From DASYTH01 sp035762905 (GTDB lineage Bacteria > Actinomycetota > Actinomycetes > Mycobacteriales > Pseudonocardiaceae): a DNA stretch of 64,000 nt. Under the pieces are notes generated by a model. It saw only the letters and a program-made list of their open reading frames with translations, made no database searches and was not told where the DNA came from. Positions 43,401 to 55,854 of the stretch are shown here, piece by piece (position 1 is the first letter of the stretch; the number at the start of each line of letters is the position of its first letter). A program made the translations under genes and the position numbers. The stretch is taken from NCBI RefSeq assembly GCF_035762905.1, contig NZ_DASUCC010000171.1, positions 1 to 64,000 of the forward strand. Reading direction: 5' to 3'.

Positions 43401-44289
43401 GAGGTCCTAACAAAGTGCGGCGAGCCGTCGGTAGGTGATGATGCAGGTGGCGATGCCGAGGAAGGCTTCGTGGATGTCGTCGCGGCGTTCCCAGCGGGTG
43501 CGGAGTCGTCGGAAGCCGTGGTACCAGGCAATGGTGCGTTCGACGACCCATCTGGTGGTGCCCAGGCCGGATCCGTGCGGTTGGCCGCGGCGGGCGATTC
43601 GGGTGCCGATTCCTTTGGCACGCAGGAGCCTGCGGTATTTGTCGTGGTCATAGGCGCGGTCGGCGAAGACCACCTGGGGGCGGCTGCGGGGACGGCCACG
43701 TCGCCCGGCGATGGGTGGGATGGCCTCGATCAGTGGCAGCAGTTGGGTGACGTCGTTGCGGTTGCCGCCGGTGACCGAAGCCGCCAACGGGATGCCGCCA
43801 GCGTCGGTGATCACATGGTGTTTGGAGCCCGGCCGGCCGCGGTCGACCGGGCTCGGTCCGCTTTTGGGCCTCGTTTGAGCGCCCGCACGTGCGAGGAGTC
43901 GATCACCGCCCGGGAGAAGTCCAGCGCATCGGCCGCGCGCAGCTCGGTCAGCAGGACCTGGTGCAACCGGTCCCACACTCCGGCCTCGTTCCACGCCGCC
44001 AACCGGCGCCAGCAGGTCATGCCCGACCCGAACCCCAACTCTTGGGGCAGATACTCCCACTGGATCCCGGTGTAGAGCACGAACAAGATCCCGCACAACA
44101 CGCGGCGGTCGTCCAACCGCCGCCGCCCCGGGTGTCGTGCTCGGCGCGGCACCACCGGAAGCAACGGCTCGACCCGATCCCACAGACCGTCGGTCACGAT
44201 CCACGGCGGCTGCTCGCCCCTGCGCACCGCATAGTCCTACCAACCAAGATCAACACACGCAAGTCCCAAGATCATTTTGTTAGGACCTC
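43401..44289 (-). mobile_element. IS5-family insertion sequence with perfect ends
   Basis: An 889-bp element. The ends are exact inverted repeats: gaggtcctaacaaa on the left and its complement tttgttaggacctc on the right. It is flanked by taa on both sides (43398-43400, 44290-44292), a plausible 3-bp target duplication. It carries one transposase spread over two overlapping frames on the minus strand. Perfect ends and an intact transposase suggest a recent arrival compared with the decayed IS3 copy at about 55 kb. Confidence 0.85.
43407..44227 (-). CDS. IS5-family DDE transposase made by -1 frameshift
   Basis: The first frame (GTG at 44227 to a stop at 43811) encodes the N-terminal domain (WxxVEPLLP, QWEYLPQELGFGSG) and the first catalytic aspartate in VIDSSHV. 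The second frame encodes the rest: VFADRAYDHDKYR with the second aspartate and RWVVERTIAW with the glutamate, ending at 43407. The frames meet at a C-CCA-AAA heptamer (complement of 43862-43868) in the exact phase of a canonical -1 slippery site, as in other IS5-group elements. This is therefore likely programmed frameshifting rather than damage. The fused protein would be about 270 residues. Confidence 0.8.
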
Positions 44290-44414
44290 TAAGGGTGCCT
44301 ACCGGGCGGGTCGTTGACATTTTCTGTCTTCTTTAGACTGTCCGCAACCGCCGCTCCATAGTGGACTGGACGGCGGACCTTCTGGCGTCGCAGCTGTGCT
44401 GCGGGCCAAGGACC

Positions 44415-44975
44415 GCAGCAGGTCTGGGAGATCGAGTCCGGCGACGGCCCGGTGATCACCAGCGCGATCCGCCTTGCCGACCGGGTCGATATGACCCGCG
44501 CGAGCCTGGCCGGGCGCCTACCTCGAGGACGGCGCGGAGTCCGTCCGCCTGTTCAGCACCGGACCGGCCGGAAGCTCCGTGCCCGTTGCTCGGAATGGGC
44601 CGGGACGTGCCGAACGGCCGGTTGCTGCTGCGCGGCGACCGGCTCGACCTTGCGTGGAGCCCGGACGCCAGCGCCGAACACTTTGACCGGTTTGTGGGTG
44701 ACCATGCGGCGTGTCGCGGACGTGCTTGGCGCGGAGCGCTCCGCGGGTCTGCCCGCCTGGCTAGCGTCCCGTTTCATCACGGGTGCGGCCGCTTGGCGGC
44801 GCGCCGATGGGACACCGCCCGAGCGAGGGTGTCTGCGACGCCTACGGTGAGGTCTTCGGCCATCCTGGGCTGTTCGTCGCCGACGGGGCGCTGATGCCGG
44901 GCTGGTGGGAGCTAACCCGGCACTGACCATCGCCGCCCTCGCCGACCGCATGTCCACTCGGATGCCGGAGCGCGG
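44415..44975 (+). pseudogene. GMC oxidoreductase (cholesterol-oxidase type) remnant
   Basis: Fragments spread over all three plus-strand frames line up with the C-terminal half of a GMC flavoprotein. In order they are IESGDGPVITSAIRLADRVD with a GAYLEDG-like segment, LLGMGRDVPNGRLLLRGDRL, MRRVADVLGAE, and a corrupted HPLGGxPMG motif. They end with GEVFGHPGLFVADGALMPG and then GANPALTIAALADRMS one frame over. At least four frame changes are needed to read through, and the N-terminal FAD-binding half is missing. The gene is dead. Confidence 0.7.
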
Positions 44976-45156
44976 CCTGCGGCCTCCGGCCGGCGGGTGA
45001 TCGGCGTTTGAGTCCGGCCATGCTCCGGCCGCTGTGATAGGACGGTGTCTGGGTTCACTCGTTTGGTGGTGTTGGGCGGTTTGGGGTCAGTGCAGTCTTT
45101 GCGTGTCTGATCGGGACGCGGTGTGGGAACGCGCGTTGATCTGCTGGGGGTCCGTC

Positions 45157-48100
45157 ATGAGATGCCACTGGATACTGCCAGCGTGCGCTCTGCTGTTGGT
45201 CGGTTCGGTCGTGGTAGTGCCGGTGCTTTTGGTCCGGCCGGCGGTTGCCGAGCCTGTTCGGGTGGTAGGGGAGGCGCCGGATGAGGTGGCGGCGGTGGCC
45301 GCGGCGCGGGTGTCGGGTAGGCGGGTCGAGGTGGTGTCGGCGCGGACGGAGACGGCGCAGGTGTTTGCGAATCCGTCCGGGACGATGACGTTGGAGCAGC
45401 ACACTTTGCCGGTTCGGGTCCGTCGGGGTGGTGTCTGGGTTCCGGTCGACAGCACGCTGCGGGTCCGGGGCGGTTGGGTGGAGCCGGTGGCGGCGACGGT
45501 GGATTTCCGCTTCTCGAATGGTGGGGACGGGCCGTTGGTGGTGTTGTCCAAGGGAGAGCGGCGGTTGATGTTGGGGTGGCCGGGTCGGTTGCCGGTGCCG
45601 GCGGTGTCCGGCGATCGGGTGACCTATTCGGAGGTGTTGCCGGGGGTCGATCTGCAGGGGGTGGCTGATCCGTCGGGGCCGCGGTTGTTGGTTGTGGTGA
45701 AGACTCGGGAAGCGGCGCGGCATCCGGCGGTGCGGCGGATCGGCTATCGGTGGAGCGGGGAGGGGTTGGCGGTTCGGCGGGACGGGTCGGGTGCGGTGTC
45801 GGTGGTGGACGCCGCTGGGGAGCCGGTTTTCCGGGTCGGGGCGCCGATCATGTAGGACTCGGCCGATCATGCGCCCGCGGTTGCGGAGGTGGGGGAGGAG
45901 CGGCCGCGCCGGCAGTCGGCGGTGGGGGTGGAACTTGACGGCGCTGAGTTGGCGCTGCTCCCGGACGCGACGCTGCTGGAGGATCCGGACGCGGTGTATC
46001 CGGTGGTGGTGGATCCGTGGCTGACCGCGCTGCGGATGGGGTGGACCCACATCGACTCGGGTTTCCCGGAGGAGAGGTATTTCGACGATCAGAACCGGCC
46101 CGACGTCCCGGTCGGTGCGTACGTGCACACCAACGGCAATATCCATCTGAGCATTTCCTATTTCAACTTCGGCACGTTGGATCTGCGCGGCATGGAGATC
46201 ATCGCGGCCACGTTCAAGGCGGTTCAGATTCACAACGCGCCGTTCGCCTGTGTTTCGACACCGGTCCAGTTGGTGATGACCGGCTGGGTCAGCCAGTCGA
46301 CCTCTTGGCGCAATCCACCGCCGTTTGAACGTGCGGTGGCTGCGACGTCGGCTGCGTTCAAGGAAGGTCACGCCGGTTGTCCGGCGAACTGGGTGGAGTT
46401 CGACGCGAAGTCTGCGGTGGAGATCGTGGCGGCCGAACGCCGGGAGGGTGTGACGCTGGCGATGCAGGCGCCGAACTGGGACACGGTCAACCGTAAGCGG
46501 TTCGGCAAGACTGCCACGCTGGTGGTGGAGTACAACTCGCCGCCGAGCGCGCCGAGTGGGCTGACCGCCGATATCAACTTGCCGTGTGCGTCCGGGACCG
46601 ATCTGCCGGCCACCAACACGTCGCCCACCCTGTTCGCGACCGGGTTCGACGCGGACGGCGCGAGCGTCGAGATGCGGTTCGAGTGGGGGGTTGCGGGCAG
46701 CGGGCAGATCATCGGCTCCTACGTGCATCCGTTCGCGCCGTCCGGCCGGCGGTTCTCCGCGGTCGTTCCGACGAGTGATCTTCGGGACGGCGTGACGTAC
46801 TCGTGGCACGCTGTGGCCGGGGATGGTCGGGTATGGGGTGCGTCCAGCGGTTGGTGCGGCTTCGTCTTTGACACGACCAGGCCGACCGCCGTGCCCACGG
46901 TCACGTCGACCTCGTTCCCGGAGAACGACATCGGCGCCCGGGTGGGGGTGCGCGGCGAGTTCACGTTCAGCTCGACCGATCCGGACGTGTACGGATACCG
47001 CTATGGGTTCACCGAGAGCACCACCTCGTTTGTGGCCGCCGCCAGCCGGTCCGGACCGGCTGGCGGTGGTGCCGGTGGTTCCCTGGCTGACCGGAGGGCA
47101 GTCGCTGTTGGTCTACAGCGTGGACAAGGCCGGCAACCGCAGCCTGCAACCGCGGACGTACCGGTTCATCGCGGCGCGGAGCACCGACCCGGTGCCGCGG
47201 GTGCGGGGTGACGTGAACGGTGACGGCTTGGCCGATCTGGTTGGTGTGCAGCAGGTGGACGCCGACGAGACCGCCTATCTGACGTGGATGTCGAACGGTG
47301 CGGGCCTGTACGCACCGGTCCGGACCTGGGACAGCGGCCCGAACACCGCGTTCACCGCCGATCGGATCCAGCCGGTGACCGGCGACTTCAACGGCGACGG
47401 CCGGTCGGATGTGGCGGTGTTGCGCGACGAGGGGAACAACGGGATCACCGTATGGCTGTTCGGGGCAACGGGGTTGGTCACGATGTGCCGGCCGCGCCCG
47501 CGTGGAGCAGCGGCGCGAACAACTGGCGGCTGGCGTCCGGGCGCCCGCATGCCGGTGACGTCAACGGGGACGGCCGGACCGATCTGATCGCCTTCCATCA
47601 CTACGCGAACTTCGAGACCGGCATCTTCGTCTTTTACGGCACCGCCACCGGGATCGCGGCGCCGGTGTTCGTATGGGATTCCGGGGTCAACAATTGGGAC
47701 GGTGGCCGCAGCCGGGAGATGTCCGGGGATTTCAACGGGGACGGCCGAAGCGATATCGCGGCGTTCTACGACTACGGCTCCGGACAGACCAGGATCTGGA
47801 TGTTCTACGGCACTGCAAGCGGCATCGCCGCACCGGTGATCGTGTGGGAATCGGGTCCGGGCAACTGGTGGTGGGGCAGCGCCACCCCGGCCGCCGGGGA
47901 TGTCAACGGCGACGGCAGGGCCGACATCGCCGCATTCTATGACTACGGCGGCGGACACGCCCGGCTGTTCCTCTTCGCCGGCACGGCGAGCGGGGTCAGC
48001 GGCGGTCCGCACGTGTGGGACAGCGGCGCCGGGAACTGGTGGACCTCGGATACCGAAGTGCTCGCGCGGGATCTGACCGGGGACGGCCGGGCTGACATCG

Positions 48101-48240
48101 CGGCCTTCTACACCTATGGGGACGGCGCCACCAGGTTGTTCATCTTCGACGGTCACGTCACGGCCGGGGTAAGTCCGCCGGCGATTCGCTGGGAGAACGC
48201 GAATCCGGGTTGGGACGGAACCCGAACGAACTTCTACTGA
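45157..48240 (+). pseudogene. Secreted FG-GAP/VCBS repeat protein, broken by a stop and two frameshifts
   Basis: The ATG at 45157 (GGGGG at 45146-45150) begins a signal peptide (hydrophobic core LLLVGSVVVVPVLLV, AVAEP cleavage region). The frame runs through a beta-rich region typical of wall-associated RHS partners to an in-frame TAG at 45853-45855. It then continues in the same frame (DSADHAPAVAEVG) as if one TGG had become TAG. A further shift near 47050 and another near 47490 break the rest. Reading across these gives repeated calcium-binding FG-GAP units (DVNGDG, DFNGDG, DLTGDG with AAFYDYG) at roughly 47210-48150. Intact it would be about 1,030 residues. It lies 15 bases before the RHS gene and was probably co-transcribed with it. 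Part of the damage could be sequencing error. Confidence 0.75.
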
Positions 48241-48255
48241 GGACGGGGGCCGATC

Positions 48256-51200
48256 GTGAACTGCGGACGCGGGAAGTTCGGCAGGCGCGCGCATGGGCTG
48301 GTAGTGGTCGGGGTTATCACGCTCGTGGCGGGCCTGCTTCCGCCGTGGTCTCCCGCCGTGGCGCAGCGGCAGGAGAACGGGCCAACGGCCGTGCAACGCG
48401 AACCGTCGGTGCCGGTGCAACCGGTCGCTGTGCGGCTGCGCGACACCGATCCGGCTCCGGATCGGTCGTTGACCGCCGCACCACCCGTCAAGTGGCCCGA
48501 GCCGACCGTGACCGAGGTGACGCTGAGCGCGGCGCCGGCGGGCACGGACGTCGGTGCCCGGGCGGGCGGGCAGCCGGTATGGCTTGCTGCCCTGCCCGAA
48601 ACCGCCGCCCCCGCCCGGATGAAGGCGGAGCTGCTGGATCGGGCCAGCACCGCGGGCGCCGGCGTGGAGGGCGTGCTGATCCGCCTGGCCCGGACCGACG
48701 GTGCTAAAGGCACGGTGCCGCTGCGGCTGACTGTCGGCTATGCCGAGTTCCGGCATGCCTTCGGCGGCGACTGGGCGGCGCGGTTGCGGCTGGTGTCGGT
48801 GCCGGAGTGCGCACTGACCAAACCGCAGGCGCCGGCCTGTCGGCAAACTCCGGTTTCCGGGCAGCGCAATGATGTGCTGGGTGGCCGGGTCAGCGCAGAG
48901 CTGAGCACCGAAGGTGGATTGTTCGCCGTGACGGCCGGACCGTCCGGATCGACCGGGAACTACACGGCGACCAGTTTGTCTCCGGCGGCGACCTGGAGTG
49001 CGGGCGGCTCCTCCGGTGACTTCACCTGGTCGTATCCGATCCGGACGCCACCGGCGATCGCGGGCAGGGCCCCCGGGTCGCGCTGAGCTACTCCTCCGGT
49101 TCGATCGATGGGAAGACGGCGTCGACCAACAACCAGCCGTCCTGGGTCGGTGAGGGGTTCTCACTGGCGGCCGGCGGTTCCATCGAGCGGCGCTACAAGG
49201 CGTGTTCGGACGACCTGGGCGGCAACAACGGGCAACGCCAAACCGGCGACCTGTGCTGGGGAACCGACAACGCCTTCGTCACGCTCGGCTCGACCGCGAC
49301 CGAACTGATCCGCAACGACGGCAACAGTGTCTGGCGATTGAAGGACGACGACGGATCCCGGGTGGACCGGCTCACCGGCACCGACAACACCGACAACAAC
49401 CACGAGTACTGGCGCATCACCAGCACCGACGGTACGCAGTACTTCTTCGGACTGCGCGGCGCGTCCCGCTCCACATGGACGGTGCCCGTGTTCGGCAACC
49501 ACCCCGGTGAGGACTGCTACCGGGCAGGGGACTTCGCCGGGTCGTGGTGCGAACAGGCCTACCGGTGGAACCTGGACCATGTCGTGGACCCCAACGGGAA
49601 CACCACCACATTCCACTACCAGACCGAGTCCAACCTCTACGGCCGCAACCTCAGTCAGGCAGCCCATTCCTACCACCGCGGCGGCTGGCTCGAACACGTC
49701 GACTATGGCACCCACACGGGTGTGCCGGGTGGCGTTGCGCCGGCGCAGGTGTGGTTCACCGCCGCGGACCGCTGTGTCACACCGGGACCGACGTGCGTGC
49801 CGTCCCAGCCGGGCAACTGGGTGGACGTGCCGTGGGACCAGCAGTGCACGAGCGGCACCTGCGCGGGCAAGACCTCACCGACGTTCTTCACCCAAAAGCG
49901 GCTGGCCGCGATCACCACGAAGGTCTGGACCGGCTCCGGCTACCGCGACGTCGAGTCGTGGACCCTGGGGCATCGCTACCTCAACCCAGGCGACAGCTCC
50001 AGCGCCGCGCTGTGGCTGGAATCCATCGGCCACACCGGCCAGATCGGCTCCGCGACACCGGGTCCCGAGGTGAACTTCAACGAAGTCCCGATGAGCAACC
50101 GGGTCGACATCGACGGCGATACCCTGCCGCCCCTGGTGCGCTACCGCATCTCCTCCATCGACAACGGCACCGGGGCGGACGTGGCCGTGCAGTACAGCCA
50201 GCGCGAGTGCAGCCGTAAGTCTGGCGTCGTACCCGTGGCCGAGTCGAACACCATGCGCTGCCAGCCGACCTACTGGACGCCTCCCGCCGGGACCCAACCC
50301 ATCCTGGACTGGTTCCACAAATACGTGGTCACCAGCGTCACCGAAACCGACAACACCGGCGGCGGACGGCCCGTGCTGACCAGCTACGAGTACCTGTCGG
50401 CACCGGCCTGGCACTACGACGACGAGGACGGCCTGGTTCCACCGGAACGCAAGACCTGGTCACAGTGGCGCGGCTACGGGAAAGTTGGAGTGATCACGGG
50501 GGACGGCGTCGCCGGCAACGGCGAGCCAGCCCCGCGGGGCCGGACCGTGACCACCTACCTGCGCGGCATGGACGAGGACAAGCAGCCCACCGGGCGCCGC
50601 AACGTGTGGGTGGACAACACTGATGCCGGCAGCATCGAGGATCACGAGCTGTTCCAGGGAACGGCCTACGAGACGATCACCTATCGTGCCGTCGGGGACG
50701 ACACCGTGATCTCGGCGACCGTCACCAACCCCTGGAAGTCGGCGGCCACGGCGACCAACACCCGACCCTGGGGCGCGGAGTCGGCATTCCTGATCGACAC
50801 CGAGTCGGTGCGCGAACGGGTCGCGCTCGAGGCGGGCGGCTGGCGACGCTCGGAGGTGGTCAACACCTTCGACCAGCGCACCGGGTTGCAGCTCGCCTCG
50901 TCGGATCTCGGGGACACCGGCACCGCGGCCGACGACCGGTGCACCCGCACCACCTACCTGAGCAACACCGAAGCGTGGCTGCTGGCCTACCCGTCCCGGA
51001 TCGAGACCGTCGGCGTGGCCTGCACCGCGTCCGCGAGCTACCCGCAGGACCTACTTGCTGACGTCCGGACCGCCTACGACGGCGCGGAGCCCGGGGTGGC
51101 GCCGGTCCGGGGCAATATCACCCGCACCGAGCAGGCCACCTCCTGGTCCGGTGGTGAACCCGGCTACGTCACCGTGTCCCGCGCCGGCCACGACCGCTAC

Positions 51201-54200
51201 GGCCGGGTGACCGAGGCCTGGGACGCCGCCGGAGAGCGCTCCACCACCGCGTACACCCCAAACCAAGGCGGCCCCGTCACCCGGACCGTGACCACCAACC
51301 CGTTGGGCCACACCACAACCACCGACCTGGAACCCGCCTGGGCGCTGCCCGTCCGAGTCACCGACGCCAACCAGCGCAGCACCGACCTGGCCTACGACGG
51401 GCTCGGCCGGCTGCTCAAGGTGTGGCTGCCCGGCCGGGACAAGGCGAGCCAAACCCCCAACAGCGAATACACCTACCGGGTGGGCCGCACCGCAGCCAAC
51501 CTCGTGACCGCCAAGACGCTGCTGCCCGACGGGCTGTCCTACAAGTACGCCTACGCCTTCTACGACGGCCTGCTGCGCTCCCGGCAGACGCAGGTGGCCT
51601 CGCCCGGGATCCACGGCGGCCGGATCCTCACCGAATCGTTCTACGACTCCCGGAACCTGACCTGGAAGTCCTCGGGCCCGTACTTCAACGGCGCGCCACC
51701 GGACGTCAACCTGGTGACCCCGGTCAACGACAACGACGTGAGCAGCCAGACGGTCACGACGTTCGACGGCACCGGACGGCCCACCGAGGCCACCTTCCGC
51801 GAACTGGGCCAATCCAAGTGGACGACCAGTACCCGCTACGGCGGGGACCGGGTACACCTCAACCCACCGGCCGGCGCCCCGGCCACCACCACGATCACCG
51901 ATGCCCGTGGCCAGACCACCGAGCTGCGCCAGTACACCGGCGCCGCACCCGGCAGCAGCTACCAGGCCACCCGCTACACCTACACCGACCGCGGCGAGTT
52001 GGCCTCGCTGCGCGACCCGGCCAACAACGAGTGGACCTTCAGCTACGACCTGCGCGGGCAAAAGACCGTCACCACCGACCCGGACAAGGGCGCGACGACC
52101 CTGCGCTACGACGACGCCGGGCGGCTCGCCTCGAGCACTGACGCCCGCAACCTCACCCTGGCCTTCGCCTACGACAAACTCGGCCGTAAAACCGCCGTGC
52201 ACGAGGACTCGCTGACCGGGACCAAACGTTCCGAATGGACGTTCGACCAACCCGGCGGGCTCGGTCTGCCGGCCGCCTCCACCCGCTACCACAACGGGCA
52301 CGCCTACCGTTTCGCGGTCGACGGGTACGACGTCGGCGGCCGGCCGACCGGTTCCACCGTCACCGTCCCACCGGTGGAAGGAGCCCTGGCCGGCAGCTAC
52401 CACACCGCCAACGCCTACCTCCCGGACGGCAGCCCGGACTGGGTGAGTCTGCCCGCGGTGGGCGGACTCCCGGCCGAGAAGCTCACCACCGGTTACACCG
52501 CCCTGGGCCTGCCCAACACCCTGACCACCGACGCCCCCACCCCGTTCGCCAGGTTGTCGGTGAGCGCGACCCGCTACACCGACCTCGCCGAGCTCAGCCA
52601 GATCGAACTGGTCAGCTCGAACAGCCCCAACGCGCTGTGGCAGACCTTCGCCTACGAACGGGGCACCCGCCGGCTGTCCCAGTTCTTCCTCGAACGCGAG
52701 CAGACCGGCGCCCAACAGGCCCTGCTGAACTTCAGCTACGACCCCGCCGGCAACCTCACCCGGCTGGCCGACACCCCCGCCGCCACCGGCCTGGCCCGCG
52801 ACCACCAGTGCTTCCGCTACGACCACCTGCGCCGGCTGACCGAAGCATGGACCCCCACCACCGACAACTGCACCCCCAACCCGACCACCGCCACCCTCGG
52901 CGGCCCCGCACCCTACTGGCACTCCTACGGCCACGACCCGGTCGGCAACCGCGCCACCGAGACCCACCACACCACCGGCGGCGACACCACCCGCACCTAC
53001 ACCTACCCTGCCCCCGCAACCCCACAACCACATACCCTGCGCACCGTCACCACCACCCGTCCCGGCGCGCTGACCAGCACCGACACCTTCTCCTACAACC
53101 AAACCGGCGACACCACCAGCCGCGCCGTCGCCGACCGGCCGACCCGCACCCTCACCTGGGACCGCGAAGGCCACCTGGCCACCGACACCCCCGCCGGCGG
53201 GGCACCCACCAGCTACCTCTACACCCCCGACGGGCAGCCCTGCTCCGCAAAGACCCCACCGGCACCACCCTGTTCCTCGGCGACACCGAACTGCGCTGCC
53301 CCACCGGCTGCCCGGCCGACTCGGCAACCGGCACCCGCTACTACACCCACGCCGGCACCAACATCGCCGTGCGCACCTCCACCGCCCTGACCTGGCTAGC
53401 CAGCGACCACCACGGCACCGCCCAGTTCGCCGTCAGCACCACCGACCTGGCCGTGACCCGCCGCCGCACCCTGCCCTACGGCAACCCCCGCGGCACCCCG
53501 CCGCCGGCCTGGCCGGGCGATCGAGGGTTCCTCGGCGGCACCCAGGACCCCACCGGCACCACCCACCTCGGCGCCCGCGAATACGACCCCGCCACCGGCC
53601 GCTTCCTCTCCGTCGACCCCCTGCTCGACCTGGCCAGCCCGCAGTCCTGGACCGGCTACAGCTACGCCAACAACAACCCCACCACCTTCTCCGATCCCGC
53701 CGGCCTGTTCTGCGACGCCTGCGAATACACCGGCGACGGCGGCGGCCATCACGGTGTGGGCTGCTCTGCCGATGCCTCCGGCCGCTGCCGCTCGGCGGCC
53801 CAGATCGCGGACAACTGGAACATCAAAACCGGCCGCAACACCGACACCCACAAGCAGCCCAAGGTGGCCGGGCGCCGCATCCCCACCTTCGACGAACTGA
53901 AGAAGCTGCGGCCAGCCGGCCACGGCTACACCGATAAGGACAGCTACGCCCAGGCCGTCACCGACTGGGCCAAGAGCGTCTGCGGCGCCCACGCCGTCGA
54001 CCGCGAGTTCTGTCAGACCGCCGGCGACCACGGCCTGCTCGATATAAAGACCAGCCCAGGCGACCAATGGCTGTTCCCCGCACTGCTTCTCGGCGCAGCC
54101 GCCGGACTGGCCGTCCGCGCCTGTGTGGCCTCCACCCTGTGCGCCGGCATCGTCGATGGCGCCCTCAACGCCACCGCCCCCGAAGGCGCCGCCCTCGCCG

Positions 54201-54946
54201 GCGGCGGCCTAGCCGCCGCCACCACCGCCGCCACCGGCACCGCCGCCGCCACCCGCCTAATCGACCAAGCCATCGACCTCGCCCGCGCAGCCTGCAGCTT
54301 CACCGGCGACACCCACGTTCTCATGGCCGACCGCACCCCCAAACCCCTCAACCAGATCAAAATCGGTGACCAAGTCCTGGCCACCGACCCCGACACCGGT
54401 CAGACCGAGGCCCGCGACGTCACCGCGGTGCACGTCCACCCAGACATCGTCGTTGACCTCGAAACCACCGACGGCGCCACCATCACCACCACCGAAGACC
54501 ACCCCTTCTACAACACCACCACCCACCAATGGCAACCCGCCAACCAACTCAACCCCGGCCACCAACTCCACACCCCCGACGACGACGTCACCATCACAGT
54601 CCGTAGGCTGGACAAACACACCGCACGCCACGCCACCGCCTACAACCTCACCATCGCCACCAGCCACACGTACTATGTGCTGGCTGGTAACACCCCGGTA
54701 CTCGTCCACAACACGTGTCCGAGGTGGGTGTCACGTAGTGAGAAAGCTGGCGACCTTGCTGGAAAGTACAAGCCGGGACAGTCAACTCGGGATCCATCGT
54801 CCCAGTGGTACCACGAGGAACTCAGCAACGACGACCTGCTGAGGAGCATTAACGACGCCGCGCAGGGAGACGGCATTGTTATCTCACGCAACGGGACGAT
54901 TCTTGGGGGCCATCACCGCTGGGATGAGCTCCAAGCACTGGATTAG
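48256..54946 (+). pseudogene. RHS-repeat polymorphic toxin with Hint domain, frameshifted and interrupted
   Basis: The GTG at 48256 (GGGGG at 48244-48248) starts a signal peptide (VVVGVITLVAGLLPPW). The normal protein is spread over three frames, with shifts near 49065 and 53240; the second is explained by one missing C in a run of Cs. The segments give the N-terminal spore-coat-like region (ALSYSSGSIDGKTASTNNQ), many YD/RHS repeats (49.1-53.2 kb) and the RHS core LGAREYDPATGRFLSVDP with SDPAGL at about 53570-53705. A linker with a hydrophobic patch follows, then a Hint protease-like domain (from CSFTGDTHVLMADR to TPVLVHN, about 54290-54715). The toxin tail after LVHN is about 75 residues, ending GTILGGHHRWDELQ. 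It then runs into the IS3 end, which supplies the stop. No immunity gene follows. Expected intact length is over 2,200 residues. Confidence 0.8.
54290..54715 (+). other. Hint (intein-like) self-cleavage domain of the RHS protein
   Basis: Cysteine at the N-terminal splice-like position (CSFTGDTHVLM), the block TTTEDHPFY with its histidine, and the terminal block TYYVLAGNTPVLVHN are all present. In RHS toxins this domain cuts itself to release the C-terminal toxin. It has no visible damage. Confidence 0.75.
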
Positions 54947-55854
54947 TTGGTTTCCAGGCTTGCGGTGACCGGGTGGGTCATCGCGTGTAGCGCTTCGTAC
55001 TCGGCGGGTGGGACGTGTCCGAGTTCGCCGTGCAGGCGCCGGTTGTTGTACCAGTCGATGTACTCGACGGTGGCGATTTCCAGGTCGTCGTGGCCGCGCC
55101 AGGGGCCGCGGTTGCGGACGAGTTCGGCCTTGTACAGCGAGTTGAATGCCTCGGCCATCGCGTTGTCGTAGCTGTCGCCTGTGGACCCGACCGAGGCGAC
55201 CGCGCCGGCGTCGGCCAGGCGCTGGGTGTAGCGGATCGCGCGGTACTGGCAGCACCCCGCGGTCGCTGTGATGCACGAGCCCGGTCAGGTCGGCACGGGT
55301 GGCCCGGCGGCGCCAGATCGCCATCTGCAGCGCGTCCAGGGCCAGGTCGGTGTAGAGGCTGGTGGCGACCTGCCAGCCGACGATCAAGCGAGCGAACACG
55401 TCCAGGATGAACGCGGCGTAGACCCAGCCGGCGGCAGTGCGGACGTAGGTCAGATCCGCGACCCACAACTGGTTCGGGCCGGTGGCGGTGAAGTCGCGGT
55501 CGACCAGGTCAGCCGGCCGCCCGGTCTCGGCGGCCGGTTTGGTGGTGCGCGGGACTTGTCCCGCAGCAGCCCACGAAGCCCGGTCTCGCGCATGAGCCGT
55601 TCGACCGTGCACCGGGCCACGTCGATACCGTGGCGGTTCAGCTCGGCCCAGACCTTCCGCGCCCCGTAGACGCTGTAGCACCCGCTCGATCTCCTCCACC
55701 AGCACCCGGTCCCGGGCCGCACGAACCGACTCCGGGCGGGCCTTGGCGGCGTAGTAGTCGACGGTGCGATCTCCACAGACGTCTGCTTGAGCGCCTCCAG
55801 GACCGGCTGGACACCGTGTTCCTCCCGCTGGGAATCGACGAACTCGACCTTCAT
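54943..55854 (-). pseudogene. IS3-family transposase OrfB, multiply frameshifted
   Basis: Pieces in three frames rebuild a normal rve-type integrase: VYGARKVWAELNRHGIDVAR, then QLWVADLTYVRTAAGWVYA with the first aspartate, HHSDRGV with the second, and MAEAFNSLYKAEL with the glutamate, ending HAMTHPVTASLETN. At least four frame changes (near 55750, 55700, 55545 and 55260) are needed, so no full-length enzyme is made. The ATG overlaps the OrfA stop. Confidence 0.75.

Noticed and set aside
43407..44243. IS5 transposase as a frameshift pseudogene
   Set aside because: The frame change occurs exactly at a canonical C-CCA-AAA slippery site in the right phase and the ends are perfect, so programmed frameshifting is more likely.
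45055..46809. 584-codon minus-strand frame over the FG-GAP gene
   Set aside because: Composition is Arg/His/Pro-rich and the plus strand carries clear signal peptide and FG-GAP motifs.
51051..53327. 758-codon minus-strand frame in the RHS gene
   Set aside because: Gly/Val-rich shadow of YD repeats on the plus strand.
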